64,000 bases of DNA, taken from the NCBI GenBank assembly GCA_045430305.1, contig JAILXW010000002.1:868001-932000 (forward strand), given 5' to 3'. Both the position numbers and the translations under genes were made by a program. Source of the DNA: Agarilytica sp045430305 (GTDB taxonomy: Bacteria > Pseudomonadota > Gammaproteobacteria > Pseudomonadales > Cellvibrionaceae). This document shows positions 43,439 through 52,837 of the stretch, in pieces. Within the stretch, counting starts at the first letter, position 1. Every line of letters starts with the position of its first letter. Under the pieces are notes generated by a model. The model searched no databases. It saw only the letters and a list, made by a program, of their open reading frames with translations, and was not told where the DNA came from.

Positions 43439-43696
43439 TTGAGTTCTTCAAACCATTTAACAGCCCCCCAGTTGGTCATCGATGCTCAAGATCTGCGTTG
43501 CCCTATGCCTCTGCTCAAAGCTAAACAGGGCTTGGCGAGGGTAGCCAAAGGGGACATTGTCCAACTGATTGCCACAGACCCTGCATCTGAGCGCGACGTG
43601 CGCAGTTTTGTGGAACTCACGGCGCATGAGCTAGTCGATTTCCAGCAAGAGCAGCAGATCTATACTTACTATATTCGCAAAGGTATTAACCCATGA
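43439..43696 (+). CDS. TusA-family sulfurtransferase-like protein
   Basis: An 85-aa TusA/SirA-family protein. The CPxP motif with the sulfur-accepting Cys is in DLRCPMPLLKAKQGLARV, followed by the two-strand/two-helix core (GDIVQLIATDPASERDVRSF). Start is TTG at 43439 with AAAGG upstream. Its stop codon overlaps the ATG of the following permease gene by one base (ATGA), a coupling common for tusA-like genes with AI-2E-type permeases in this group. True TusA works in tRNA 2-thiolation; this copy may be a paralogue. Confidence 0.85.
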   Translation: MSSSNHLTAPQLVIDAQDLRCPMPLLKAKQGLARVAKGDIVQLIATDPASERDVRSFVELTAHELVDFQQEQQIYTYYIRKGINP

Positions 43697-44796
43697 TAAG
43701 AATCTTTAATCGCTGGATCGAACGCTATTTTGCCGACGAAGAAGCTGTTTTAGTCGCGGTCTTAATCTTGGCAAGTTTGGCTGCTGTGCTGTACATGGGG
43801 GTTGTGCTTGCGCCAATGATCGCTGCAGTGATTATTGCGTTTTTGATGCAAGGCGTGGTGTTGCGATTAAAGACCTGGGGCTTAGGGCACATATGGGCCG
43901 TAAGCGCCTCATTTTTGTTGCTCGCCGGTTCAATGGTGGTTGCGCTGGTGTATATATTACCAGCCACTTGGAATCAAATTTCTAATTTACTTTCTGAAGC
44001 GCCGCGCATGCTCAAACAGGGGCAAGATCTATTACTGCTCTTACCACAAAAATACCCAACCTTGTTTAGCGAAGCGCAGGTTAATGAACTTATTACCGGT
44101 TTGCACAATGAATTGCGTAGCTTTGGGCAAAAAGTATTGTCGTTTTCTGTCGCGCAGCTGCCTATTCTTGTGGGTGTAATCATTTACGTGGTCTTGGTAC
44201 CGATTTTGGTGTTTTTCTTTTTGAAAGATGGCCAGAAAATGGTGGATTGGCTGTCTAATTTGTTGCCGCGCGAGCGCCCAGTCATGCAGCAAATATGGCG
44301 TGAAATGAACCAGCAAATTGCCAATTATGTTCGCGGTAAAGTGATTGAAATTGTGATTGTCGGCAGCGTGTCTGCGACAGTATTTGGGCTTCTTGGTTTG
44401 AACTACGCACTTTTGCTTGGTATTGCGGTTGGCTTTTCTGTACTTATTCCTTATATCGGTGCAGCAGTTGCGACGTTGCCGGTGGCCTTAATTGGGTTTT
44501 TCCAGTGGGGCATTAGCTACGATTTTATGTATCTATTACTCGCCTATATCGTGATTCAGGCGCTGGACGGCAATGTACTGGTACCGCTCTTGTTTTCTGA
44601 AGCCGTAAAAATGCACGCCGTGGTCATTGTGTTAGCCGTACTCGTATTTGGTGGCCTTTGGGGGTTCTGGGGCGTGTTTTTTGCAATTCCTCTGGCGACC
44701 TTGTGTAAGGCGACTATGTCAGCCTGGCCAACGGCACACAACGACACCGAGAAGATAGACGATACAAATAGTGATGCAGATCTTGCAGCGGAGTAA
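43693..44796 (+). CDS. AI-2E/PerM-family transporter
   Basis: Integral membrane protein of 367 aa of the AI-2E transporter (PerM) superfamily. It has about 7-8 hydrophobic segments (for example AVLVAVLILASLAAVLYMGV and LLGIAVGFSVLIPYIGAAVA). The family mark is PYIGAAVATLPVALIGFFQW. The central soluble region lies around ATWNQISNLLSEAPRMLKQG. Despite the family name, transport of autoinducer-2 is proven only for a few members; others are permeases for ions or polyamines. It is translated coupled to the TusA-like gene. Confidence 0.88.
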   Translation: MIRIFNRWIERYFADEEAVLVAVLILASLAAVLYMGVVLAPMIAAVIIAFLMQGVVLRLKTWGLGHIWAVSASFLLLAGSMVVALVYILPATWNQISNLLSEAPRMLKQGQDLLLLLPQKYPTLFSEAQVNELITGLHNELRSFGQKVLSFSVAQLPILVGVIIYVVLVPILVFFFLKDGQKMVDWLSNLLPRERPVMQQIWREMNQQIANYVRGKVIEIVIVGSVSATVFGLLGLNYALLLGIAVGFSVLIPYIGAAVATLPVALIGFFQWGISYDFMYLLLAYIVIQALDGNVLVPLLFSEAVKMHAVVIVLAVLVFGGLWGFWGVFFAIPLATLCKATMSAWPTAHNDTEKIDDTNSDADLAAE

Positions 44797-44874
44797 TCGC
44801 CTATCATAGTGTGTGAGTTGAAGCTTGACTGCGCCCCTAATAAGAATATACATAATGATAAAAAGGATAGATTC

Positions 44875-47865
44875 TTGAACCGCACATTATTTCGATACTC
44901 TGCCTTTCTACGCGTGCTAGTGCTCTTGTTGTTTCCTCTTATTGCAAATGCAGCGACAGAGGTTTTGACAAACGATAATGACGAACGAAAGTTTGAATAC
45001 CTCGTTCTCAATAACAAACTTAAAGTGTTGCTGGTTTCAGATCCGGGTGCAGAAAAAGCGGCAGCAGCCTTAGATGTGCACGTAGGGTCTGGCGAAGACC
45101 CGATGGAATATTTCGGTTTGGCGCACTTTCTTGAGCACATGCTGTTTTTAGGGACTGAAAAATACCCCGAACCGGGTGAGTTTCAATCGTTTGTCGATGC
45201 CCATGGTGGCAATCACAATGCCTATACCAGCTTGATGCATACCAATTATTTTTTTGATGTCGAAGCTTCCTTTTTTGAAGGGGCGCTTGACCGTTTCGCA
45301 CAGTTCTTTATTGCCCCCTTATTTTTACGCGACTATGTTGAGCGCGAACGCCAGGCTGTACACTCAGAATTTACGTCAAAATACTTTCAGGCTTCACGAC
45401 GCGAACGTGACGTGATCAGAGAGCTGGCAATTCCTGGGCATCCTATCTCGAAGTTTTCCACCGGCAATATGGATACACTGTCGCAAGTGTCGGCATCAAA
45501 GCTACGCCAAGAGCTTATTGCGTTTTATAAAAAGAATTACAGCGCAAACATAATGACCCTAGTGATTTCTAGCCCCGAATCACTTGCAACAATGAAGGCT
45601 TTAGTGGTTGATCGATTTAATCATATCCCGAATAAAAACCTTGAACTGGAAAATACGACCCAAGCAATATTCCCACAAGCATTCTTGCCCGCCGAAGTTC
45701 ATATAGAACCGAAGAAATTGAGCCGTAAGCTCACGCTTAGCTTTCCAATACCAAGCACTTTTGGATACGAAGATCACAAGCCGATGCATTACATTGGCAA
45801 CGTGCTGGGGCATGAAGGCAAAGGCTCGCTGTTTTCCGCCTTAAAAGAGGTGGGGTGGGCAACGGCTTTGAGTGCAGGCACGCAATTCCGGTCGCGAGAT
45901 GGCGATATGTTTTCGGTTTCGGTATACCTCACTCAAAAAGGCCTAGAAAATATAGCGCTAATTAACAAGCTAGTGTTTTTCACCATTGACCAATTAAAAA
46001 GTGAGGGGCTTGATCAGTGGCGTCATGAAGAGTTGAGAGCGCTAGGCAGTACGGCGTTTAAATTTTATGAGCGCAGCAAACCCATCAATGAAGTGTCTGG
46101 GATGGCGAACTTGCTACATCGGACGGCGCCTAAAAAAATTATTTGGCAATCGTTTAAGTTTGATGACTATAAGCCAGAAACGCTACGCCACTTTCTAAGC
46201 TATCTGCGAGAAGACAATGTATTGAGTACTGTAGTGGCTCCTAATGTAGCAGTGGCTCCTAACGTCGTAGACGGAGGCGCTACAGCCGCTAGCGCTACAG
46301 TCACTAAAGAGCTTACCGACCTTGCCAGCAACTCTGACTCGGTGAGAATAAGTGACATCTATAAAGTCCCGTATCGTGTTGCGAATGACGAAAATTCGCT
46401 CGTACAAAAACTACCTGAGGCAAAGGTGTTGGAGTTGCTGCAGGCACAAATAACTCTGCCGGAGAAAAATCCATTCATAGCTAAAAAGTTCGATATTATC
46501 GAGAATAAAAAAGAGTCATCAGAAAATGAAGTACCTGAACTTATTGTTGACAAACCTTATCTCGAGGGCTGGTATCTTAATGATAACCTGTACGACCTGC
46601 CTAAAACCTTTATAAATGCGCGCTTGAAACTGCCTTTGGTTGGGCAATCGCCAGAACACTTCGTTGCAACAAAAATTTACGTGCGTTTAATGAAAGATGC
46701 TCTCAATAATATGAGTTACAACGCATCTTTAGCGGGCCTTTCTTATTCGCTTCGTGCAACAGCCCGCGGTATTGATCTCGATTTTTATGGCTACAGTGAC
46801 GCGGTCGATGATTTAAGTAAGCGAGTGATTAAGCAGTTACACAAGTTTAATCGATCTGAAAAGCTACGCAAGTTAGCCATAGAGCACCATTTTGAAGAAG
46901 TGCGCAGTGAATTGCAGCGCATGCATAACAACCGGAAGCATAACAAAGTGTATTCGCAGATTATGTCTGAGGTACCTGCGCAATTGTATTCGCCTTTTTG
47001 GACGCATGCGCAGGTATCAGCTGCATTCAAAGCGTTAAATGAAGACGGTTTTGGTGAAATAATTGAAAGCTTGTTTCATTCGGGTCGTGCCCAGGTATTT
47101 GTCTTTGGGAATGTAAAAAAATCGCAGGCAAAACGGGAAATAAAACGTGTTGCTTCTCTACTAAAAAATAGATCGAAGTACACTGTGCCAGACGGAAAAG
47201 TTGTAAAGCTAGAACGTTCAAACGCATTTCTGCAGTCCTTACCAGTGGATTCGCAAGACACTGCAGTTGTTCATTATTTTCAGGGTGATTCTGATTCTGT
47301 TCAAGAACGGGCCAAGCTTCGGTTGTTGGAACGGCTAATTTCAACCCCTTTTTACAACGTGTTGCGCACCGAACAGCAGTTGGGTTATATCGTGTTCACT
47401 GCACATTATCCGGTGCGTAGGGTTCCGGGGGTGTTGGCGGTAGTGCAGTCACCAACGTATTCCGCTGAAGATGTTCATCAACGCATGCGATCATACTTTT
47501 CAGATCACCAAGAAAACGTGTTTGTAGATTTCGATAAGCACAAGCTGGCGCTGATCAATGAACTCTCTGAGAAGCCCAAAAACCAGATGGATTGGGCAGA
47601 CCATTACTGGCGTAGCATTATCGAAGATGACAAAACATTTGAAGAGGTTCAACAAATGTTGAACAATGTCGAAAAGTTAGAACGAGAAGCCCTTGAACAG
47701 GCTTATCGTGAGATCTTCATTACCCATGAGCCAAACTTGACCTTTATTGCCTCAGAAAACCTTAAGGTGCACGAAGATCTTGCCAAGCAGGAAGGTGCGC
47801 CGCTGCGTTCTATCGAGAATGTAGAGGTCTTTAAAGCCGGTTTGCCCAGCTACCGCTTCCCATAG
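44875..47865 (+). CDS. Exported M16 (insulinase/pitrilysin) metallopeptidase
   Basis: A 996-aa zinc peptidase of the inverted HxxEH type. The active-site motif HFLEHMLFLG lies near residue 80, with a downstream Glu (ERERQAVHSEF) as third ligand. The rest covers four M16-like lobes typical of pitrilysin/insulysin length. A signal segment (FLRVLVLLLFPLIANAA) shows export. The TTG at 44875 was chosen because AAGGA lies 7 bp upstream; a GTG at 44809 has no Shine-Dalgarno and places extra polar residues before the signal. Around 46228-46301 an Ala/Val-rich insertion separates the halves; see the repeat entry. Confidence 0.9.
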   Translation: MNRTLFRYSAFLRVLVLLLFPLIANAATEVLTNDNDERKFEYLVLNNKLKVLLVSDPGAEKAAAALDVHVGSGEDPMEYFGLAHFLEHMLFLGTEKYPEPGEFQSFVDAHGGNHNAYTSLMHTNYFFDVEASFFEGALDRFAQFFIAPLFLRDYVERERQAVHSEFTSKYFQASRRERDVIRELAIPGHPISKFSTGNMDTLSQVSASKLRQELIAFYKKNYSANIMTLVISSPESLATMKALVVDRFNHIPNKNLELENTTQAIFPQAFLPAEVHIEPKKLSRKLTLSFPIPSTFGYEDHKPMHYIGNVLGHEGKGSLFSALKEVGWATALSAGTQFRSRDGDMFSVSVYLTQKGLENIALINKLVFFTIDQLKSEGLDQWRHEELRALGSTAFKFYERSKPINEVSGMANLLHRTAPKKIIWQSFKFDDYKPETLRHFLSYLREDNVLSTVVAPNVAVAPNVVDGGATAASATVTKELTDLASNSDSVRISDIYKVPYRVANDENSLVQKLPEAKVLELLQAQITLPEKNPFIAKKFDIIENKKESSENEVPELIVDKPYLEGWYLNDNLYDLPKTFINARLKLPLVGQSPEHFVATKIYVRLMKDALNNMSYNASLAGLSYSLRATARGIDLDFYGYSDAVDDLSKRVIKQLHKFNRSEKLRKLAIEHHFEEVRSELQRMHNNRKHNKVYSQIMSEVPAQLYSPFWTHAQVSAAFKALNEDGFGEIIESLFHSGRAQVFVFGNVKKSQAKREIKRVASLLKNRSKYTVPDGKVVKLERSNAFLQSLPVDSQDTAVVHYFQGDSDSVQERAKLRLLERLISTPFYNVLRTEQQLGYIVFTAHYPVRRVPGVLAVVQSPTYSAEDVHQRMRSYFSDHQENVFVDFDKHKLALINELSEKPKNQMDWADHYWRSIIEDDKTFEEVQQMLNNVEKLEREALEQAYREIFITHEPNLTFIASENLKVHEDLAKQEGAPLRSIENVEVFKAGLPSYRFP
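46228..46301 (+). repeat. Short repeat insertion inside the M16 peptidase gene
   Basis: A 74-bp in-frame segment bounded by ACTGTAG (46228-46234) and CTACAGT (46295-46301), which are inverted. Inside are two tandem 18-bp units at 46233-46250 and 46251-46268, sharing 15 of 18 bases and encoding VAPNVA/VAPNVV, and further CGCTACAG copies. The composition and ends resemble a palindromic intergenic element that has landed in the interdomain linker without breaking the frame. It is not found elsewhere in the window by eye. Confidence 0.55.
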
Positions 47866-47978
47866 TTAGGCGCCAATTTGTGCCTTTTGCGCTAGCTAAG
47901 ACAGATTGTGACTGAGCACCAGCTACACTAATACACATGATAAGCAATTGTGTTGCGTGAAATTGAGGAGGCATATAC

Positions 47979-50627
47979 ATGCTTGAGGAAAGTGATGCTC
48001 TGGAAACCCAAGAGTGGATTGAAGCCTTAGAATCTGTCATTCGTCATAATGGTAAAGATCGGGCTTCTTATCTGCTTTCCAAATTAGCCCATGCTGCCAC
48101 CAAGGCAGGGGTGCCTCTGCCTTCGGCCATAACCACCCCATATTGCAATACGATCCCCGCTAAAGATGAAAAACGCCACCCTGGCGATGAACACCTGGAA
48201 AGAAAAATTCGTTCACTTGTGCGTTGGAATGCAATGGCCATGGTCATGCGTGCAAATGATAACAATGATGCGCTTGGTGGCCACATCTCTTCCTTCTCGT
48301 CCGCGGCAACGCTTTACGAGGTCGGCTTTAATCATTTCTTTCGTGCTAACAGTGATGCGCACCTAGGCGACCTTATTTATTTTCAAGGGCATATCTCGCC
48401 CGGCATTTATGCGCGTTCATTTTTGGAAGGGCGCTTGAATGAATCGCAACTCGACAATTTTCGACGCGAAGTCGATGGTGTCGGGCTGTCTTCTTATCCG
48501 CATCCGTGGTTAATGCCTGACTATTGGCAATTCCCTACAGTTTCTATGGGGCTTGGCCCCATTCAGGCAATATACCAAGCCAACATCATGCGCTATTTAT
48601 CCGCGCGCGAATTGGTGTCTCGCGGTGATCGTAAAGTCTGGGCATTTTTGGGCGACGGTGAATGTGATGAACCCGAAACCCTTGGTGCGATTTCTCTCGC
48701 TGGCCGAGAACAATTAGAAAACTTAATTTTCGTCATCAACTGTAACCTTCAGCGCCTTGACGGCCCCGTGCGTGGCAATGGAAAAATTGTTCAAGAACTT
48801 GAAGGCAACTTCCGTGGCTCTGGCTGGAATGTGATTAAAGTGCTGTGGGGTGGTGGCTGGGACGAGCTGCTCGAAAAAGATAAAACCGGCTTGTTGCAGC
48901 AGCGTATGGATGAAGTTCTCGACGGTGAATTACAAAATTACAAGGCCAATGGTGGCGCTTACACCCGTGAACATTTTTTCGGCAAGTATCCAGATTTATT
49001 AGAGCTAGTAAAAGATTACACCGACGATCAAATTATGATGTTAAATCGTGGTGGTCACGATGTGAAAAAAGTGTATGCCGCCTATCATGAGGCCGCCAAT
49101 CACAAAGGCCAGCCAACGGTGATATTAGCTGGCACAGTGAAAGGCTATGGCATGGGGGCTTCGGGCGAGTCGGCCAATGTCGCGCACTCGATTAAAAAGC
49201 TCGATATTGAAAGCCTGAAAAAATTCCGTGATCGATTTAATATCCCTATCGACGACGAAGCACTGCCCCAAGTACCGTATTATCGGCCTTCGCCAAACTC
49301 GCCAGAAATGGAATATATGCATGAACGTCGAAAAGGATTGGGCGGCTATTTACCTGAACGGGTTAATGATTTTGAACCCCTCGCAATTCCGGGTATGGAT
49401 AAATTCTCGGCGTTATTAAAAGACACTGGTGAGCGAGAGATTTCTACCACGATGGCTTTTGTTCGTTTTCTCTCTACCTTGGTGAAAGACAAAAATATCG
49501 GGAAACGTGTTGTTCCAATTGTGCCTGATGAAGCGCGCACATTTGGTATGGAAGGTATGTTCCGGCAACTTGGTATTTACTCTTCGCAAGGTCAACAATA
49601 TACACCGCATGATCGTGATCAGGTGATGTATTACAAAGAGGATAAAAAGGGCCAAATTCTAGAAGAGGGCATTAACGAAGCTGGTGCAATGTCGGCATGG
49701 GTTGCGTGTGCAACGGCCTACAGTACGTACAAAACGGCATTGGTGCCATTTTACGTGTATTACTCAATGTTTGGTTTTCAGCGTATTGGCGACTTAGCTT
49801 GGTTGGCCGGAGACATTCAAGCAAGAGGGTTTTTAATTGGCGCGACGGCAGGCCGAACCACATTAAACGGGGAAGGTTTGCAGCACCAAGATGGGCATAG
49901 CCATTTAATGGCCAATACCATTCCTAACTGTCATTCTTACGACCCAACATACAGTTATGAACTTGCGGTAATTTTGCAAAATGGTTTGCAGCGCATGTAT
50001 GGCGACAAAGAAAATTGTTTTTATTACATAACCACTATGAATGAAAACTATGTTCACCCCGAAATGCCAGAAGGGGTAGAAGACGGCATTATTAAAGGTG
50101 TTTACCAGTTAAAAGAGGGCGGTAAAGGCAAGCATAGAGTGCAATTGATGGGTGCAGGCACAATTCTTCGTGAAGTTGAAGCTGCGGCAGAGTTGTTGCG
50201 AAGTGATTGGAAAGTAGAATCTGACATCTGGAGTGTGACCAGCGTGAATGAACTCGCGCGTGAAGGTCAGGCCTGTGATCGTTGGAACATGCTTCACCCA
50301 GAAAAAAAATCGAAAGTGGCATATTTAACACAGCAGCTAAGTGGTAAAAAAGGCCCTGCGATAATTGCCACTGACTACATGAAAAGTTATGCCGAGCAAT
50401 TGCGTGCCTATATTCCAAATCGTTTTTCTGTTTTGGGTACCGATGGCTTTGGCCGCAGTGACACACGCGGCAAGCTGCGTGAGTTTTTTGAAGTGGATCG
50501 TTATTTTGTCGCACTTGCAGCGCTTAAAGCACTTGCCGATGACGGGGGCATTGAGGCTTCCGTAGTAAGCGACGCAATAAAAAAATACGGCATCGACTCA
50601 GAAAAAGTCGACCCGGCACTCTGCTAA
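47979..50627 (+). CDS. aceE: Pyruvate dehydrogenase E1 component (homodimeric type)
   Basis: AceE, 882 aa, decarboxylates pyruvate with thiamine diphosphate and reductively acetylates the lipoyl group of AceF. The ThDP-binding motif starts at FLGDGECDEPETLGAISLAG and runs to the Asn about 27 residues later. The acidic/His loops near the active centre (for example LQHQDGHSHLMANTIPN) match E1p. Length agrees with the E. coli enzyme (887 aa). GAGGAGG lies 7 bp before the ATG. aceF follows after 19 bp. Confidence 0.98.
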   Translation: MLEESDALETQEWIEALESVIRHNGKDRASYLLSKLAHAATKAGVPLPSAITTPYCNTIPAKDEKRHPGDEHLERKIRSLVRWNAMAMVMRANDNNDALGGHISSFSSAATLYEVGFNHFFRANSDAHLGDLIYFQGHISPGIYARSFLEGRLNESQLDNFRREVDGVGLSSYPHPWLMPDYWQFPTVSMGLGPIQAIYQANIMRYLSARELVSRGDRKVWAFLGDGECDEPETLGAISLAGREQLENLIFVINCNLQRLDGPVRGNGKIVQELEGNFRGSGWNVIKVLWGGGWDELLEKDKTGLLQQRMDEVLDGELQNYKANGGAYTREHFFGKYPDLLELVKDYTDDQIMMLNRGGHDVKKVYAAYHEAANHKGQPTVILAGTVKGYGMGASGESANVAHSIKKLDIESLKKFRDRFNIPIDDEALPQVPYYRPSPNSPEMEYMHERRKGLGGYLPERVNDFEPLAIPGMDKFSALLKDTGEREISTTMAFVRFLSTLVKDKNIGKRVVPIVPDEARTFGMEGMFRQLGIYSSQGQQYTPHDRDQVMYYKEDKKGQILEEGINEAGAMSAWVACATAYSTYKTALVPFYVYYSMFGFQRIGDLAWLAGDIQARGFLIGATAGRTTLNGEGLQHQDGHSHLMANTIPNCHSYDPTYSYELAVILQNGLQRMYGDKENCFYYITTMNENYVHPEMPEGVEDGIIKGVYQLKEGGKGKHRVQLMGAGTILREVEAAAELLRSDWKVESDIWSVTSVNELAREGQACDRWNMLHPEKKSKVAYLTQQLSGKKGPAIIATDYMKSYAEQLRAYIPNRFSVLGTDGFGRSDTRGKLREFFEVDRYFVALAALKALADDGGIEASVVSDAIKKYGIDSEKVDPALC

Positions 50628-50646
50628 GCGATTGGAGAATTAAGTT

Positions 50647-52389
50647 ATGGCGAAACAAACCATTACCGTTCCAGACATCGGCGGCGCAGAAGATGTAGAG
50701 GTTATTGAGATCGCTGTTTCGGTCGGCGATAGCGTAGAAGTTGATGATTCAATTTTGACCTTGGAGTCTGATAAGGCTTCCATGGATGTGCCCAGCCCCT
50801 CAGCGGGAACCATTGCCAGTATCTTGGTAAAGGTCGGCGATAACGTTTCTGAAGGTTCAGCGATTATTGAACTGGAAGAAAATGCATCGAGCGCGGTACG
50901 CGAAAGCTCCAGCGAAACTAAAGAAACAAGTGCGGCGCAGGCTTCCGAGAAAATGGAAGAAAAAGCTGCAGAATTAAACCCCGAAAAAGCAGAGCCACCC
51001 GCCGCAGGTGCGACGAGCAGTATGGAAGTGCGTATTCCAGATATTGGCGGTGCCGAAGGCGTAGACGTAATTGAAGTATGTGTGAACGAGGGTGATGAGG
51101 TAGAAGAAGGCGATTCCATTCTTGTTTTGGAAAGCGATAAAGCGTCAATGGAGGTGCCTTCGCCTGCGTCAGGAAAAATTTCAAAGATCGACGTAAAAGA
51201 AGGCGAAAAAGTTTCAGAGGGGGATTTGGTATTACATCTGTCGACAAGTGCTGATGTAAATTCAGGAGCAAGTTTAGGTGGCGGTTCAGAAGAAAGCTCA
51301 AATCTGAGCTCAGAAGTGCCAGTTGATGCTTCAACAGAAATAGCTACAACAGAAATAACTACAACTAAAACAGAAACAACTACGGCGCCCAGTATTGCTC
51401 AATTTGTTGGCTCTGAAAGCGAATCGCCCCAGGCAACACATGAGCGTTTACCAAAAGAGATTATGAGTGCGGGCTCTAATGTTTACGCAGGGCCGGCAGT
51501 ACGCAAATTGGCTCGCCAACTCGGGGTTAATTTGGGTGAGGTTAAAGCGGCGGGGCCGCGAGGTAGAATTTCCAAGGACGATATAAAAGCCTATGTAAAA
51601 ACTCAGTTGCAAGCAAGGCCTGATAATTCTGCAGGGGTTTTATCTCAGGGTGTAGGTATTCCACAAATTCCTGAAGTGGATTTTGCAAGGTTTGGCGATG
51701 TCGAAATTGCCAAGCTGTCAAAAATTCAAAAACTTACCTCTGCAAACATGATACGTAACTGGCTTAACGTGCCTCATGTGACCCAGTTCGATGATGCAGA
51801 TATTACCGATCTGGAAGATTTTCGCGCATCGATGAAAGCAGAGGCTGAAAAGAAAGGCTTCAAGCTCACCCCGTTACCGTTTTTATTAAAAGCCTGTGCC
51901 ATGGCGCTCAATCACGAGCCCGGTTTTAATGTGTCGTTGCACGCAGACGGCGAACACATTGTGCGTAAAAAGTACGTGCATATTGGTGTGGCGGTAGCGA
52001 CCTCTGTTGGGTTGGTTGTTCCGGTTATTCGTGATGTCGATAAAAAAGGCTTATTGCAGCTCGCACAGGAATCAAACGAGTTTGCGCAAAAAGCTCGCGA
52101 TGGAAAATTACTCCCGAAAGATATGCAAGGTGGCTGTTTTACCATTTCAAGCTTAGGGGCTGTAGGCGGAACTGGCTTTACTCCGATCATCAATAGCCCC
52201 GAAGTTGCAATTCTTGGGGTTTCTAAAGCGTCGACTCAACCCGTTTGGGATGGTGCCGCTTTTATTCCTAGGAAAATGTTGCCGCTAAGTCTTTCCTACG
52301 ACCATCGTGCAATTAACGGCGCTGACGCAGGGCGCTTCTTCACCTATTTGACTACATTGTTGGCAGATGTAAGACGATTGTCTCTATAA
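50647..52389 (+). CDS. aceF: Dihydrolipoyllysine-residue acetyltransferase (E2p) AceF
   Basis: A 580-aa E2 core enzyme of pyruvate dehydrogenase. Two N-terminal lipoyl domains each carry the lipoylated Lys in LESDKASM-VPSP (residues about 43 and 165). A Ser/Thr/Glu-rich linker (STEIATTEITTTKTETTT) and a peripheral subunit-binding domain (YAGPAVRKLARQLGVNL) follow. The C-terminal catalytic domain has DHRAINGADAGRF; the usual HxxxDG is HxxxNG here, as also in several pseudomonad enzymes by recollection. No lpd gene follows in this window, so E3 is probably elsewhere. Confidence 0.96.
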   Translation: MAKQTITVPDIGGAEDVEVIEIAVSVGDSVEVDDSILTLESDKASMDVPSPSAGTIASILVKVGDNVSEGSAIIELEENASSAVRESSSETKETSAAQASEKMEEKAAELNPEKAEPPAAGATSSMEVRIPDIGGAEGVDVIEVCVNEGDEVEEGDSILVLESDKASMEVPSPASGKISKIDVKEGEKVSEGDLVLHLSTSADVNSGASLGGGSEESSNLSSEVPVDASTEIATTEITTTKTETTTAPSIAQFVGSESESPQATHERLPKEIMSAGSNVYAGPAVRKLARQLGVNLGEVKAAGPRGRISKDDIKAYVKTQLQARPDNSAGVLSQGVGIPQIPEVDFARFGDVEIAKLSKIQKLTSANMIRNWLNVPHVTQFDDADITDLEDFRASMKAEAEKKGFKLTPLPFLLKACAMALNHEPGFNVSLHADGEHIVRKKYVHIGVAVATSVGLVVPVIRDVDKKGLLQLAQESNEFAQKARDGKLLPKDMQGGCFTISSLGAVGGTGFTPIINSPEVAILGVSKASTQPVWDGAAFIPRKMLPLSLSYDHRAINGADAGRFFTYLTTLLADVRRLSL

Positions 52390-52837
52390 GACGATTTTCT
52401 ATACATATTGGCGATTTTCCTAAACTCTCGGGTAATTTATAGGAAGTCGGTCTCACCGCGGTCACACCAAATGAACACGTTTGGGCAGTGGCGAGCGCCT
52501 TGAAGGTTCAACTTAAGGTGTTTCTTCGTTGACGACTTATGAAGTGGCACGCTGCAAATAAGGAATCGAGAATAACGCAAGCTAAGGCTTTCATTGACTA
52601 AAACGCGGCTACGGCCGCGTTTTTTGTTTCAATTTCAAGAGTATTTATTGCCGTTTTGGTTGTTCAAAAGCCTAAGTGTCGGAGATTTATACAAAAAGGC
52701 GGCGTATGCACCTTAATGACGTTAAAAGTGGTGGCAAGGGGTTGATTTATATACAAAAAAAATTATTGGCCTGATCTGTGCTCTTCCTGAGTCCAGTAAA
52801 CAAATGAATTCTATATTTGGACCTCATGGGGCAATCA
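52390..52837. other. Intergenic region after aceF, no gene seen
   Basis: About 450 bp hold no credible gene on either strand. One clear terminator (52601-52625) is present, about 210 bp after the aceF stop. The stretch between aceF and that hairpin has no convincing reading frame, and could be a long 3' untranslated region or a small RNA ending at the terminator. The remaining part upstream of the VPLPA-CTERM gene has no clear promoter. Confidence 0.5.
52601..52625 (+). terminator. Strong intrinsic terminator
   Basis: A perfect 9-bp stem, AAACGCGGC (52601-52609) with GCCGCGTTT (52614-52622), a TACG loop and a T tail. Its distance from aceF suggests it ends either a long aceEF transcript or a separate small RNA. 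Confidence 0.9.

Noticed and set aside
44556..45140. Minus-strand frame of about 190 codons opposite the permease and M16 genes
   Set aside because: It crosses two well-supported genes and has no recognisable motif.
50640..51119. Long minus-strand frame opposite aceF
   Set aside because: It is the mirror of the repetitive lipoyl domains and the Ser/Glu-rich linker, with a Ser/Thr/Ala-rich translation and no motif.
51340..51400. Thr/Glu-rich near-repeat in aceF that could look like a tandem-repeat array
   Set aside because: This is the flexible linker between lipoyl and subunit-binding domains, expected in E2 proteins.
52200..52389. Asn in place of Asp in the AceF HxxxDG motif as a sign of an inactive enzyme
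   Set aside because: The same substitution is recalled from active pseudomonad E2p enzymes, so it does not indicate loss of function.
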